Shown one piece after another: positions 7,541 through 16,024 of a DNA stretch of 37,195 nt (its first letter is position 1; every line of letters begins with the position of its first letter). The translations under genes were made by a program, and so were the position numbers. Below the pieces are notes generated by a model. The model saw nothing but the letters and a program-made list of their open reading frames with translations. It was not told the DNA's origin and did not search any database. Origin of the DNA: CAYLJV01 sp964510375 (lineage in GTDB: Archaea > Hadarchaeota > Hadarchaeia > Hadarchaeales > JAGGTB01); the NCBI GenBank assembly GCA_964510375.1, contig CAZEBR010000017.1, positions 1 through 37,195 on the forward strand, read 5' to 3'.

Positions 7541-8983
7541 TTACGAGGAATTTGAATTCAACCAGTCGTTTATGAATCTTTTCCGCCACCACTCAAGGTT
7601 TTTTTGCTTTACCTTCTCCTTCATGCTTTTTAATCTCTCCTTACGTTCGGCTTCAGGCATCGTAAGAGCTTTCTTGATTGCCTCGGCAACTTCTTCAGTG
7701 TTCCACGGGTTCACTAGAATTGCTTCGTCCAATTTTTCCTTTGCTCCCGCGAACTCGGAAAGTATCAAGACACCGTCGTCGGAACAGGCGACATACTCCT
7801 TGGAAACCAAGTTCATACCGTCATTCAAGGGGGTGACGAGCGCGACGTCCGCTGAGAGGTAGTAAGGGATTAGCATTTCTTGTTGCGGGAGATACCGGTG
7901 AAAAGATTTGACAGGGGACCATCCGACCTTTTCGTATTTGCCGTTTATCTCTCCGACCATCTTGTTTATCCTTTCCAGAGTGGACTGGTATTCCTTTACG
8001 TTGCTTCGGCTGGGTGGTATCCTCTGAACGAGAGTTACCTCCTCCCTAAACTCGGGATATTCCTCCAAGAATAGCTCAAAGGCATCGAGTCGCTGCGGTA
8101 TCCCCTTCGTGTAATCGAGCCTATCGACGCTGAGTATAATCTTATCCGTTCTGAACTTTTCCCTGAGATTCTCGGCTTCCTTTCTGTTGCTTTCCTTTTG
8201 GGCCATCGAGTTGAACATCTGATAGTCTATGCCAATCGGAACCGAGTTTACCTGAGTCACATCGTCATTCCAATGGATCTTGCCTCCTTTTTCATCGACC
8301 GACGCTCCGAGCCTCCTCGCACAATAAAGGAAGTTCTCTTTGATAGTATCCGTATGAACCCCGATGAAATCATTGGCAAGCAGACCGTCCATGATTTCAT
8401 TTCTCCACGGTAGCGTGCCAAAAGTCTCCCAGGAAGGCCACGGAATGTGCCAAAAGAGGGCAATGTCAGCATCGGGATATTCTTCCTTTATCATCTTAGC
8501 CAAAAGCGTTAGGTGGTAGTCGTGGATCCAAATGAGCTCGTCATCGCCACTTATTTCTTCCATAACGGCATCTGCGTACTTCTTATTAACGCGCCTGTAT
8601 ATCTTCCAATTCTCTTTAGTGTACTTGAAATCCGACAAGGTGGTTCTCTCGGGTAGGGAGTGGCTTATCGGCCACAAGACTTCGTTGGAAAAACCGTAGT
8701 AGAAACCTTCCTTTTCGTCCTCCGTGAGCTCTATCCTCTTTAAATCGTACTGTTTATCACCATCTTCGGGGACTCTAATCTTGCCACCGGAATCACAGAC
8801 TTCGAAATCCGCATCCCCTCTTCCCCAGGCTACCCACGTCCCATCACAGTTCCGCATCATTGGGTCAAGGGCGGACGTTAGGCCACCGGCAACTCTGTTG
8901 CAGGCAATCTCGTCGTCTTCCCACTCGTGGGAGTAGGGTTCGGCGTTCGAAACTAGAATAAGGTTTCTATCCTCAAGGTCCAT
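7541..8983 (-). CDS. otsA: Trehalose-6-phosphate synthase-like glycosyltransferase (GT20), copy 2
   Basis: A second GT20 enzyme of 480 residues, clearly related to copy 1 but diverged. The shared motifs are WIHDYHL, LFWHIPWP, VDRLDYTKGIPQR, IPPSR and DGMNLVSKEYVA. Like copy 1 it reads VSNAEPY, with Ala in place of the acceptor-phosphate Arg of E. coli OtsA. I chose the ATG at 8983: it aligns with the start of copy 1 and lies 7 bases behind GGGGGT, whereas the upstream in-frame TTG (9010) has no ribosome binding site. It converges on rpoP with 4 bases between the stops. The two copies may have different donors, acceptors or regulation. Confidence 0.88.
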   Translation of the reverse strand: MDLEDRNLILVSNAEPYSHEWEDDEIACNRVAGGLTSALDPMMRNCDGTWVAWGRGDADFEVCDSGGKIRVPEDGDKQYDLKRIELTEDEKEGFYYGFSNEVLWPISHSLPERTTLSDFKYTKENWKIYRRVNKKYADAVMEEISGDDELIWIHDYHLTLLAKMIKEEYPDADIALFWHIPWPSWETFGTLPWRNEIMDGLLANDFIGVHTDTIKENFLYCARRLGASVDEKGGKIHWNDDVTQVNSVPIGIDYQMFNSMAQKESNRKEAENLREKFRTDKIILSVDRLDYTKGIPQRLDAFELFLEEYPEFREEVTLVQRIPPSRSNVKEYQSTLERINKMVGEINGKYEKVGWSPVKSFHRYLPQQEMLIPYYLSADVALVTPLNDGMNLVSKEYVACSDDGVLILSEFAGAKEKLDEAILVNPWNTEEVAEAIKKALTMPEAERKERLKSMKEKVKQKNLEWWRKRFINDWLNSNSS

Positions 8984-9071
8984 TCTCTTACCCCCAACTT
9001 CTACTATCAAATTCCAATATAGAAATAATAGGATATTTATTTTTTTCCTTTTCTACATGCCTAAGTCCATC

Positions 9072-9857
9072 TTATCCGGAAAGTTCTTTAGACCTTTCTG
9101 TGGCCGCGAATACCGCATCTTTCAGTATCTTTTGGAATTTTTGTTCCCGAAGGATTTTCATTCCCTCTATTGTCGTACCTTTCGGGGAGCACACCTCATC
9201 GATGAGTTCTTCCAAGGATTTGTCCGAATTTAGGACTATCTCGCTTCCGCCCTTGAGAGTCTGGGCCGCCAGCTTTCTGGCCTTTTCAGCGGGGATCCCG
9301 AGTTCCTCGCCGGCTTCCTTCATGGCCTTTATGACGGCGAAGACGTAGGCGGGCCCGCTTCCACTCAGTCCAGTTACGGCATCCATCATATCTTCCTCCA
9401 CCTCCACAGCGGTTCCCATACCGCCCAGCAGCTCACGAACGGTCCTTTCATCACTTTCGTCGGCGGTACTGCCAATGGTAAAGGCGGCTGAAATCTCGGC
9501 GACCTCAGCACAGAGGTTAGGCATGACTCTGACTACCCTGGCCTCGGTGTGGTTCTCGATCTCTTTGATCCCTACCCCGGCGGCTATGGAAATCAAAAGT
9601 TTATCCCGGCTTAGGTTCAAGTTACCAAGAACTTCTCCAACGAGGGAAGGTTTGACCGCCAAGAATACTGCATCAGCGCGCCTTGCTACTTCCTCGTTAT
9701 CCGTAGTGGTTTCGACGCCGAGCTCCTCCAGCGGTCCAAGCCTCTCGACATCAGGGTCCGCGGCTGTGATCTCACCTGCCTCCGTAACTCCGGACTTTAT
9801 AAGACCCTTGATCAAGGCAGTCCCCATGTGTCCCGAACCGATTACGCCAATTTTCAT
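9072..9857 (-). CDS. proC: Pyrroline-5-carboxylate reductase
   Basis: The last step of proline synthesis: NAD(P)H-dependent reduction of pyrroline-5-carboxylate. It has 261 residues, the normal length. The N-terminus has the Rossmann motif GVIGSGHMG, then FLAVKP, RVMPN, and the C-terminal signature region with GLSGSGPAYVF and EVCSPKGTTIEGM. The ATG is preceded by AAGGTGG. It lies 52 bases downstream of the aldo/keto reductase gene on the same strand and may share its mRNA. Proline is also a common osmolyte, which fits the OtsA neighbours. Confidence 0.95.
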   Translation of the reverse strand: MKIGVIGSGHMGTALIKGLIKSGVTEAGEITAADPDVERLGPLEELGVETTTDNEEVARRADAVFLAVKPSLVGEVLGNLNLSRDKLLISIAAGVGIKEIENHTEARVVRVMPNLCAEVAEISAAFTIGSTADESDERTVRELLGGMGTAVEVEEDMMDAVTGLSGSGPAYVFAVIKAMKEAGEELGIPAEKARKLAAQTLKGGSEIVLNSDKSLEELIDEVCSPKGTTIEGMKILREQKFQKILKDAVFAATERSKELSG

Positions 9858-9909
9858 GATTGACCACCTTATGGTTGGAACGCCTCCGATAATAAATCAA
9901 CGAATTCTT

Positions 9910-10725
9910 CTAGAAGTTGGAGAAGTGAAGATTTATCAGGCGTTCTTCCTTAGAAATTGAATCGATTTTCTCGACATCCTCGGAATCAAGCTCCCAGTCA
10001 AATATCCGGATATTTTCGCTTAGATGGTCCTTCGAGCTCGCCTTTGGAATCGGCACTATGCCCTTTTCCACTTCCCACCTGAGTGTCACCTGCGCGGGCG
10101 TCTTATCAAGCTTTTTTGCAATTTTTTTGATAGTCTCATCCTTCAACACATTGGTTCTTCCGATCGGGGCGTACGCGATCAGACGAATGTCGTTCCTCCT
10201 GCAAAAATCGAGCAACTCCTCCTGATTAAGCCACGGATGAAACTCCACTTGATTCGCCGTTATCGGAACTGGGGAAGCGTCCATCGCCTCTTTTAAATCG
10301 GAAATCGTGTAGTTGCAGACTCCGATGCTCTTCACCTTTCCTTGTTCCTTGAGTTCAGCCATAGCCTCAAACGTCTCCTTCGTCGGAATCGAGTTGTTTG
10401 GCCAGTGAACCAGATACAGGTCCATGTAATCCGTTCCCAGCTTCTCCAGGGAGGAATCGCATGCATCGAGAAGGTCATCGTAGGCTAGATTCGTCGGCCA
10501 GACTTTAGAGGTGATGAAAAGGCCCGAACGTTTAGCTCCTTCTATCGCTTTACCTATTTCGGCCTCGTTTTCGTACATCTCAGCAGTATCGAGATGAGTG
10601 TATCCCTCCTCAATGGCGGTCTCAAGGACCCGTTTACACTCGTCACCCTTCAGACGATAAGTTCCTAGACCCATGGCGGGAATCTCGTTCCCATCCTTCA
10701 GTCTCAATGTTGGTACATTGCTCAT
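9910..10725 (-). CDS. Aldo/keto reductase
   Basis: An NADPH-dependent carbonyl reductase of the AKR family, about 271 residues. The catalytic tetrad is visible: Asp and Tyr in LDTAEMYENE, Lys in ITSKVW and His in LVHWPN. Cofactor-binding segments follow: GVCNYTISDL, NQVEFHPW and VPIPKASS. It belongs with 2,5-diketogluconate reductase-like AKRs; the natural substrate cannot be predicted. The ATG at 10725 was chosen over an upstream TTG at 10734 because a GGGT lies 4 bases before it, but the choice is uncertain. It stops at TAG, which in this position must be a real stop because reading on would run into proC. Confidence 0.92.
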   Translation of the reverse strand: MSNVPTLRLKDGNEIPAMGLGTYRLKGDECKRVLETAIEEGYTHLDTAEMYENEAEIGKAIEGAKRSGLFITSKVWPTNLAYDDLLDACDSSLEKLGTDYMDLYLVHWPNNSIPTKETFEAMAELKEQGKVKSIGVCNYTISDLKEAMDASPVPITANQVEFHPWLNQEELLDFCRRNDIRLIAYAPIGRTNVLKDETIKKIAKKLDKTPAQVTLRWEVEKGIVPIPKASSKDHLSENIRIFDWELDSEDVEKIDSISKEERLINLHFSNF

Positions 10726-10821
10726 TTTACCCAATGGATTTTCTTTTATCGGTCGTAATAATCCCTTTCCTCGTCCCGTCGGTTTTTAGGACGGAAACAA
10801 GAGATTTCTAAACGTGAGACC

Positions 10822-10950
10822 ATGGGAGAGATTTTCAAACCGAGCCAGTCCGACAAGGAGAAAATCCAAAAAATTGCGAACGAACTCCAAGTTTCCGAGG
10901 AAGAAGCGGAAAAGATTCTCAAGAAAAGGAAATTGGCCGACGAGGAATAA
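10822..10950 (+). CDS. Small charged helical protein, 42 aa
   Basis: An ATG-started frame ending in TAA, lying alone between divergent and convergent neighbours on the other strand. It begins MGEIFKPSQSDKEKIQKIA, continues with ELQVSEEEAEKIL and ends in KRKLADEE. The predicted helices and the VSEEEAEKIL pattern resemble a small UBA-like three-helix unit, but this is only an impression. Codon choice is like that of nearby genes. The ribosome binding site is weak (GTGAG at 10814-10818). Confidence 0.5.
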   Translation: MGEIFKPSQSDKEKIQKIANELQVSEEEAEKILKKRKLADEE

Positions 10951-11012
10951 CGTTACTTCCTTTCGAAGTTGTCGAGAAACCGGCCACCTAACCGATCGGG
11001 ATCTACTGATTC

Positions 11013-11984
11013 TCACAGAATATAGAGCCGGGATTTCCAGATTTTTTCTAAATATTCCTCCTTATCCCCAGCGTTTACCTTACCTATGTTCAGCGACCTC
11101 TCAATAACGGAACCCCCAGGAGACAGTTCTTCCTTGAGTTCGGATATCATTCGTTCGTTACCGTCCAGCAAGACGTAGTCGGGACTTACCTCTATTTCCT
11201 CGATATGATCGATTATATCGTCGAGATGATTCCAAATCTGTTCATCCCTTCCTCTCTGAAAACGCCCCTGGCTGAATCCTCCCTTGGAGTGTTTGCTCTT
11301 TACCGCGGACGAAATCACGTCAAAAATTTCGAAGTCTCGACCCGATAGAAGGCCAATCGCGGACTTTCCGGCATGAACCGAAACGAACAGTATCTTGGAA
11401 TCTTTTTTCAGAACTGCTCTGAGGTCATCCAATTTGAACTCCGCTTCCCGATAAAATTCATCGCTCTCCACGGGTAGTGGGGGGACTATGACGCAGTTAA
11501 CCACCTCAAATCGATCACTCAAATAGACGTAGCCGGTGCTTGAGTCTATACTCCGGAGGGTTCGGACCAATGCCTCCTCTCCAGCCTCCTCAGGATTCTT
11601 GACGTAATGAGTTACTAGATACTTACCATCGGCTTCAAGGTTTCCCAATTCATCCAGTAACGAGATCGCCTCTTCATTCGTGATTTCTTTTACCTTCTTG
11701 GTCAATTTTTCCTGATCTCTCTCGTTCTCTAACCTTTCCACCTTGTCCCGTAGGGATTCTATCTTGTGTTGCGCTTCGTTCAGTTCCTTGTCTGTGGACT
11801 GTTTTTCAGTTTTGGCCTCTTTTGCCCTCTCCTTTTCCTTCCGGAGCTTTTCCTCAAGTTCATCTATCTTCTCCTCGAGGTCGCTTATTTCCTGATCCTT
11901 TTCTTCGAGCTCTTCTCTCAGTTTCTCTTCTTCCTCTCCGGATCCAAATAAATTGTCGAACATCTCAAACTCAACAATTTTCAT
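11013..11984 (-). CDS. Vms1/VLRF1-family archaeal release factor-like protein
   Basis: A 323-residue protein with a long N-terminal coiled coil (about residues 17-100, nearly all Glu, Lys, Leu) followed by a VLRF1-type eRF1-like domain. The hallmark is KGGFSQGRFQRGRDEQI at about 234-250, matching the loop whose glutamine (Q239 here) acts like the GGQ motif of eRF1. Vms1/ANKZF1 proteins release nascent chains from stalled large ribosomal subunits; an archaeal counterpart would act in ribosome rescue. The ATG has no ribosome binding site but follows an A/T-rich TATA-like stretch, so it may be leaderless; Met8 is an alternative start. Confidence 0.8.
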   Translation of the reverse strand: MKIVEFEMFDNLFGSGEEEEKLREELEEKDQEISDLEEKIDELEEKLRKEKERAKEAKTEKQSTDKELNEAQHKIESLRDKVERLENERDQEKLTKKVKEITNEEAISLLDELGNLEADGKYLVTHYVKNPEEAGEEALVRTLRSIDSSTGYVYLSDRFEVVNCVIVPPLPVESDEFYREAEFKLDDLRAVLKKDSKILFVSVHAGKSAIGLLSGRDFEIFDVISSAVKSKHSKGGFSQGRFQRGRDEQIWNHLDDIIDHIEEIEVSPDYVLLDGNERMISELKEELSPGGSVIERSLNIGKVNAGDKEEYLEKIWKSRLYIL

Positions 11985-12114
11985 AAAGAAATAATAAAAT
12001 TAAAATCAACGCATCTTTCGAACTCATACTCGGTCATCTAAATTTACCGCCCCGCTTCAAATGTTTAGCAAACGCGACGATATCCGATTTTCATTTTTTC
12101 CATTCGTATCTACA

Positions 12115-13320
12115 TTACTGAGTGGACGGCCTAGTACCCAGTTCCACAGTTACCGTTGTCCTCTCTCCACCCCTGAGAATATTCAGGGTTACCTCTTCAC
12201 CAGGAGACTTTTTCAGCGCCAGATACGACAGTATATCGCCGATTCCCCTTACCTCTCTTCCGTCGAGCTCCAGAATAATGTCGTTTTGTTTCACCTTTCC
12301 AGCAGAAGGTCCGTCCTGTCTCACTCCTTCGACGAGGAAGCCCGTTACCCTTTCCAAGTCCCTCTGTTGAGCTATATCATAGGTTATCTTTTTACCCTGA
12401 ATTCCAAGCCACGCGTACATGTATTCGCCATGCTCAATCAGGTTCTCAGCAACTCTCTTTACGAGATTTGAGGGAACTGCGTAACCGATGCCGCTGAAAG
12501 ACCCCGTCTGGCTCTGTATTGCAGTAGTTATTCCGACTACCCTCCCGTTGAAATCTAGAAGCGGACCTCCTGAATTTCCGGGGTTTATGGGGGCGTCGAT
12601 TTGGATTACTCCGGGAATGAGGTACTGCGTCCCGGAACTGAGTACACGACCCGTCTGGCTGACTATCCCGAATGAGGTGCTTCCTTCGAGTCCGTAGGGA
12701 TTTCCTAAAGCCACGATGCGATCGCCGGTCTCCATTTTAGAGGAGTTCCCGAGAGGCAACGGATTAAGCGAACAGTTCAATTCAGCTGGATTCACTTCTA
12801 GCACGGCCAAGTCACTGTAGGGATCCGATCCAGTAACCCTCGCTTTTACGGTTTCACCGTTGTAGAACTTTACGAGAATCTCATCCGCCCCTTCGACGAC
12901 GTGCTGGTTGGTGATTATGTGGCCAGACAAATCGTAGACAAATCCCGATCCCAAACTGGTCTGGGTGCTTTCGTAAAATCCCACCGAGGTCTTCTTAACG
13001 CTTATCTCAACAACCGAATTTTCAGCAAATTTGTAGATTTCATCCACAAGCCAAGAATTTTCCGCCGTGCTGAGGGATGTTAGACCACTCATCGATCCGT
13101 TTTCAAGCAGAGCGACCTTTCTCTTGAGCTTCTGGAATTCCAATTCGGATATGTTCGAAGAGTCATCTTCACCGAATCCTGCGCTTGCAATACCGAACCC
13201 GAGCACCGTCCCGCCGATAAGCGTTATTATAATAGACACCATAAGTAAGTCAGTTCCAACCCCTTTGATATCATTGCAAATCCCTTCATAATAAGTTTCA
13301 AAAATTCGTTTCATATTCAT
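12115..13320 (-). CDS. Membrane-anchored HtrA/DegP-like serine protease with PDZ domain
   Basis: A 401-residue trypsin-like protease of the HtrA family, probably outside the cell membrane in protein quality control. One N-terminal membrane helix (about residues 25-48) anchors it, a short coiled-coil linker follows, then the protease domain with His140 (TNQHVVEG), Asp170 (YSDLAVL) and Ser250 (PGNSGGPL), and one C-terminal PDZ domain (about 300-395). The ATG at 13320 follows AGAGGTGG; an upstream TTG at 13338 would lie on top of that site, so I reject it. A single PDZ domain makes it DegS/archaeal-HtrA-like rather than DegP. Confidence 0.93.
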   Translation of the reverse strand: MNMKRIFETYYEGICNDIKGVGTDLLMVSIIITLIGGTVLGFGIASAGFGEDDSSNISELEFQKLKRKVALLENGSMSGLTSLSTAENSWLVDEIYKFAENSVVEISVKKTSVGFYESTQTSLGSGFVYDLSGHIITNQHVVEGADEILVKFYNGETVKARVTGSDPYSDLAVLEVNPAELNCSLNPLPLGNSSKMETGDRIVALGNPYGLEGSTSFGIVSQTGRVLSSGTQYLIPGVIQIDAPINPGNSGGPLLDFNGRVVGITTAIQSQTGSFSGIGYAVPSNLVKRVAENLIEHGEYMYAWLGIQGKKITYDIAQQRDLERVTGFLVEGVRQDGPSAGKVKQNDIILELDGREVRGIGDILSYLALKKSPGEEVTLNILRGGERTTVTVELGTRPSTQ

Positions 13321-13690
13321 CCTTCCACCTCTTCTCAAACGAGCCTGACTGCATCATTATTTTAAAAAATTTTCCAGGTTTGGGGCCAAAATTAGGTCCA
13401 AATCCGGACGGAGCCCTAATCTACTAGGAACTCTTACTTAACCAATTGTGAAGAGCAAAGATGGAAAAATCCAATCCACGGAGTCTTGCCGGATAGACGA
13501 TGAAAATCCTCCACTAGGATTCGATCTTTTAATTGTCTACTGCTAAAAATTCACCCAAGTTTTCATCCTAGACGTATAATTTTAACATACAGAACGAAAG
13601 ATGGCAAAAAGGTTTTTTGAGTTTGGAGGTGTAAGGGTAATAGAAAGAATAATCTGCGATTCCATGTTCGCATGAGGTGCGGATTATCCA
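13321..13690. other. Intergenic region between htrA and tRNA-Thr
   Basis: No convincing gene. It holds the upstream region of the HtrA gene (AGAGGTGG ribosome binding site at its left end) and A/T-rich stretches. A 24-codon frame at 13601-13675 has no ribosome binding site and no recognisable features. Confidence 0.5.
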
Positions 13691-13697
13691 TTTAAAA
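13691..13697 (+). promoter_or_regulatory. TATA box of tRNA-Thr
   Basis: TTTAAAA lies 28-34 bases before the first base of the tRNA, the spacing expected of an archaeal TATA box for a start a few bases before the mature 5' end. Confidence 0.55.
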
Positions 13698-13724
13698 GTC
13701 CAAAAGACTAAAACAATGATTCGT

Positions 13725-13796
13725 GCCCCGGTGGCTCAGTGGTAGAGCGCGCCCTTGGTAAGGGCGAGGTCGCGGGTTCGGTTCCCGCCCGGGGCT
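13725..13796 (+). tRNA. tRNA-Thr (anticodon GGT)
   Basis: A full cloverleaf of 72 bases. The acceptor stem GCCCCGG pairs with CCGGGGC (13789-13795), with discriminator T at 13796. The D arm is GCTC..GAGC. The anticodon stem CGCCC/GGGCG encloses the loop TTGGTAA with anticodon GGT at 13757-13759. The T arm is GCGGG-TTCGGTT-CCCGC. CCA is not encoded and there is no intron. Confidence 0.97.
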
Positions 13797-13983
13797 TCCG
13801 CTCATACTCTTTAAAAATCCCTGAATTATTATTAAGTCTTATTTTATCCTCTAAAAAATTATTAAAAGTTAATCTATTTGATTAAAAACTCTTAAAAAAA
13901 CATTTGTAACGAAATTGGGCATAGGCACAATACTTTTAAGCTCCTCAACGGAAACACTAAGAGAATCTAAAAAGGTGTGAAAA

Positions 13984-14616
13984 ATGAACGATGGATTTAT
14001 ACAATCTCTAGAAGAACTAGAGGAAGACGAAGTAACTGAAATAGTCAAGGAGAGATTAGAAAAGGGAGACGATCCCACGGAGATAATGGACGATATACGA
14101 GAAGGAATGTCGAAAGTCGGTGATAGGTTCGAGGAAGGTCGTTATTTTGTTCCAGACCTTGTCTACGCTGGTGAAATCCTAGAAAACCTTACCACTCTGA
14201 TAAAAGAAGAAATGCCTCAAGGCATGGAAAGCAAGAAGATAGGCACCGTTGTCATTGGAACCGTAAAAGGAGATCTACACGATATAGGAAAAAACATGGT
14301 ACGATTTATGCTGGAAGCCAATGGATTTGAAGTCGTTGATCTCGGTATCGATGTTCCGCCCGAGGAATTTATCGAAAAGGTAAAGGAAGTTGAGCCAGAT
14401 ATTCTTGCACTTAGCGCTTTTCTTTCGTCCGCTTTCGGCGCCATGGAAGCAACAATAGATCTTCTTGAAGAAGAAGGTTTAAGAGATGACTTGAAAATAA
14501 TGATAGGCGGTGGACAAGTAGACGAAATGGTTGCTGAAGATATTGAAGCTGACGTTTATAAGGAAACTCCTCCAGAAGGCGTCAGACAAGCGAAAAAGTG
14601 GCTAGGTGAAATGTAA
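13984..14616 (+). CDS. Corrinoid (cobalamin-binding) methyl-carrier protein
   Basis: A 210-residue protein of the MtaC/MtbC/MtmC/MetH-fragment type that carries a methyl group on cobalt between two methyltransferases. It has the usual N-terminal helical cap domain (about 1-85) and the B12 domain with D97-x-H99-x-x-G102 (GDLHDIG), whose His ligates cobalt from below, then LSAFLSS and a GGG turn. The ATG follows AGGTG. A TATA-like TACTTTTA lies near 13931. The methyltransferase gene follows 21 bases downstream, so the two form an operon and almost certainly work together. Confidence 0.93.
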   Translation: MNDGFIQSLEELEEDEVTEIVKERLEKGDDPTEIMDDIREGMSKVGDRFEEGRYFVPDLVYAGEILENLTTLIKEEMPQGMESKKIGTVVIGTVKGDLHDIGKNMVRFMLEANGFEVVDLGIDVPPEEFIEKVKEVEPDILALSAFLSSAFGAMEATIDLLEEEGLRDDLKIMIGGGQVDEMVAEDIEADVYKETPPEGVRQAKKWLGEM

Positions 14617-14637
14617 ATTGACAAGAGAGGTTCTAAT

Positions 14638-15912
14638 ATGACCAATTCCAGATTAGAAAGTTGGACTAAGGGAAAGGATATAGAGTTTAAAGACGAAGAA
14701 GCCAGAGAGAAATACAAAGAAAGAGCTGAAAGATTCAAGAGAGCAGTTAGAATTGAAGAACAGGATAGAGTACCAGTTCAACCATCTACTTCCCTTTTCC
14801 AGGCTAGATATGCAGGTTATACCACGGAAGAAGTGTTGCACGACCCAGAAAAGATGGGAAAGGCATTCAAAAAATTCCAGTATGATCTAGAGCCAGAGTA
14901 CAATACAGCTTCCTTCGGCCCTATACCTTACGGTTCTACGCTAGATCTACTAGACTATAAAGCGTACGATTGGCCAGGTCACGGCCTACCTTCGGATGCA
15001 AATTACCAGTGGAGAGAAGGTGCATACATGGAAGGCGATGAATACGATGAACTAATCGAAGACCCTGGTTCCTTTATCTTTAGAAAGGTATTTCCACGAG
15101 TAGCCGGAAAACTCGAAGGTTTAAAGGAACTTCCACTTCTAAGTCAGCCGACAATTCTCCCTGTTTTGACCTCGTTTGCTTCGGAGAAAGCACAAGAAGC
15201 ACTAAAAACTCTAATGAAAGCAGGCGAGAAACAGATGGAGTGGATTCGGACTTTAGTCCCAGTATCAAGTGAAATAACCAAGTCGGGATATCCAGGAACT
15301 CGAACAGGTGGAACTTTTGCTCCTTACGACCTCATAGCCGATCGTCTACGAGGTACCAAGGGTATTTCGATCGACCTGAGACGCAAGCCGGAAGTTCTTA
15401 AGGAAGGTATGGAAGCTATGTTGCCGTTAATGGTCAAACGAGGAATGGCAGGGACAAAACGCTCGAATAATCCTTGCGTGTTCATGCCGCTGCATAAGGG
15501 AGACGATGAATTTATGTCCAAGGAAGGCTTCCGAGAGTTCTACTGGCCCACTCTAAAGGAATGTATAGAAAAATTCGTTGAGGAAGGATTGGCCGTTGAT
15601 TTATTTGCCGAAGGGAGTTACGACGAAAGACTAGAAATCCTAGCAGAAGATCATCCGGATGGCGATATAGTTTGGCATTTCGACCAAACCGACATGGAAA
15701 AAGCTGATGAAATACTCGGAGACCAAGTATGTCTTGCAGGGAACGTTCCTGTTTCACTTCTACAATCGGGAACACCAGAAAAAGTTAAGGAGTACTGTGA
15801 AGACTTAGTCGAAAAAGCAGGACCCGAAGGGCTTATAATTAGGCCAGGCGGTTCTGTCATGAACGCTAAAACCGAAAACGTGAAAGCGCTGATAAATTTC
15901 AATAGGGAATAA
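14638..15912 (+). CDS. UroD-fold corrinoid methyltransferase, substrate unknown
   Basis: A 424-residue protein of the uroporphyrinogen decarboxylase (COG0407) superfamily, which includes MtaA/MtbA and many corrinoid methyltransferases. Visible features are IEEQDRVPV near the N-terminus, HFDQTDM at about 347-353, CLAGNVPVSLLQSGTPEKV, and IIRPGGS near the end. MtaA-type enzymes use a zinc site HxC...C. Here His347 is kept but the second position is Asp and the late cysteine region reads RPGGS, so a zinc-thiolate site of that type is absent. Together with the corrinoid gene 21 bases upstream this suggests methyl transfer from an unidentified donor, such as a methyl ether or a methylated amine, rather than methyl transfer to coenzyme M. 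The ATG follows AGAGGTTC. It is not a heme-synthesis gene. Confidence 0.85.
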   Translation: MTNSRLESWTKGKDIEFKDEEAREKYKERAERFKRAVRIEEQDRVPVQPSTSLFQARYAGYTTEEVLHDPEKMGKAFKKFQYDLEPEYNTASFGPIPYGSTLDLLDYKAYDWPGHGLPSDANYQWREGAYMEGDEYDELIEDPGSFIFRKVFPRVAGKLEGLKELPLLSQPTILPVLTSFASEKAQEALKTLMKAGEKQMEWIRTLVPVSSEITKSGYPGTRTGGTFAPYDLIADRLRGTKGISIDLRRKPEVLKEGMEAMLPLMVKRGMAGTKRSNNPCVFMPLHKGDDEFMSKEGFREFYWPTLKECIEKFVEEGLAVDLFAEGSYDERLEILAEDHPDGDIVWHFDQTDMEKADEILGDQVCLAGNVPVSLLQSGTPEKVKEYCEDLVEKAGPEGLIIRPGGSVMNAKTENVKALINFNRE

Positions 15913-15929
15913 GGATTCTAGAAGTAGAA

Positions 15930-15960
15930 CTTATTCCTATCTCTTTTTTATTTTATTAAG
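15930..15960 (+). terminator. T-rich termination region
   Basis: After the methyltransferase stop the sequence turns T-rich (CTCTTTTTTATTTTATT around 15941-15957), as expected at the end of archaeal transcripts; the opposite-strand permease gene also ends here. Confidence 0.4.
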
Positions 15961-16024
15961 ATCTTTATGTTTTAAGAAGAGAAATATTATCAATATTTTT
16001 CGATGATTACTTTGTGAGTTTTTA

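Noticed and set aside
12061..12471. 136-residue plus-strand frame opposite the HtrA PDZ domain
   Set aside because: Antisense to a domain with clear motifs; no own family signal.
13601..13675. 24-codon frame before tRNA-Thr
   Set aside because: Too short, no ribosome binding site, no recognisable motif.
14638..15912. True uroporphyrinogen decarboxylase of heme synthesis
   Set aside because: Length 424, HFDQTDM motif and the adjacent corrinoid gene point to methyl transfer.
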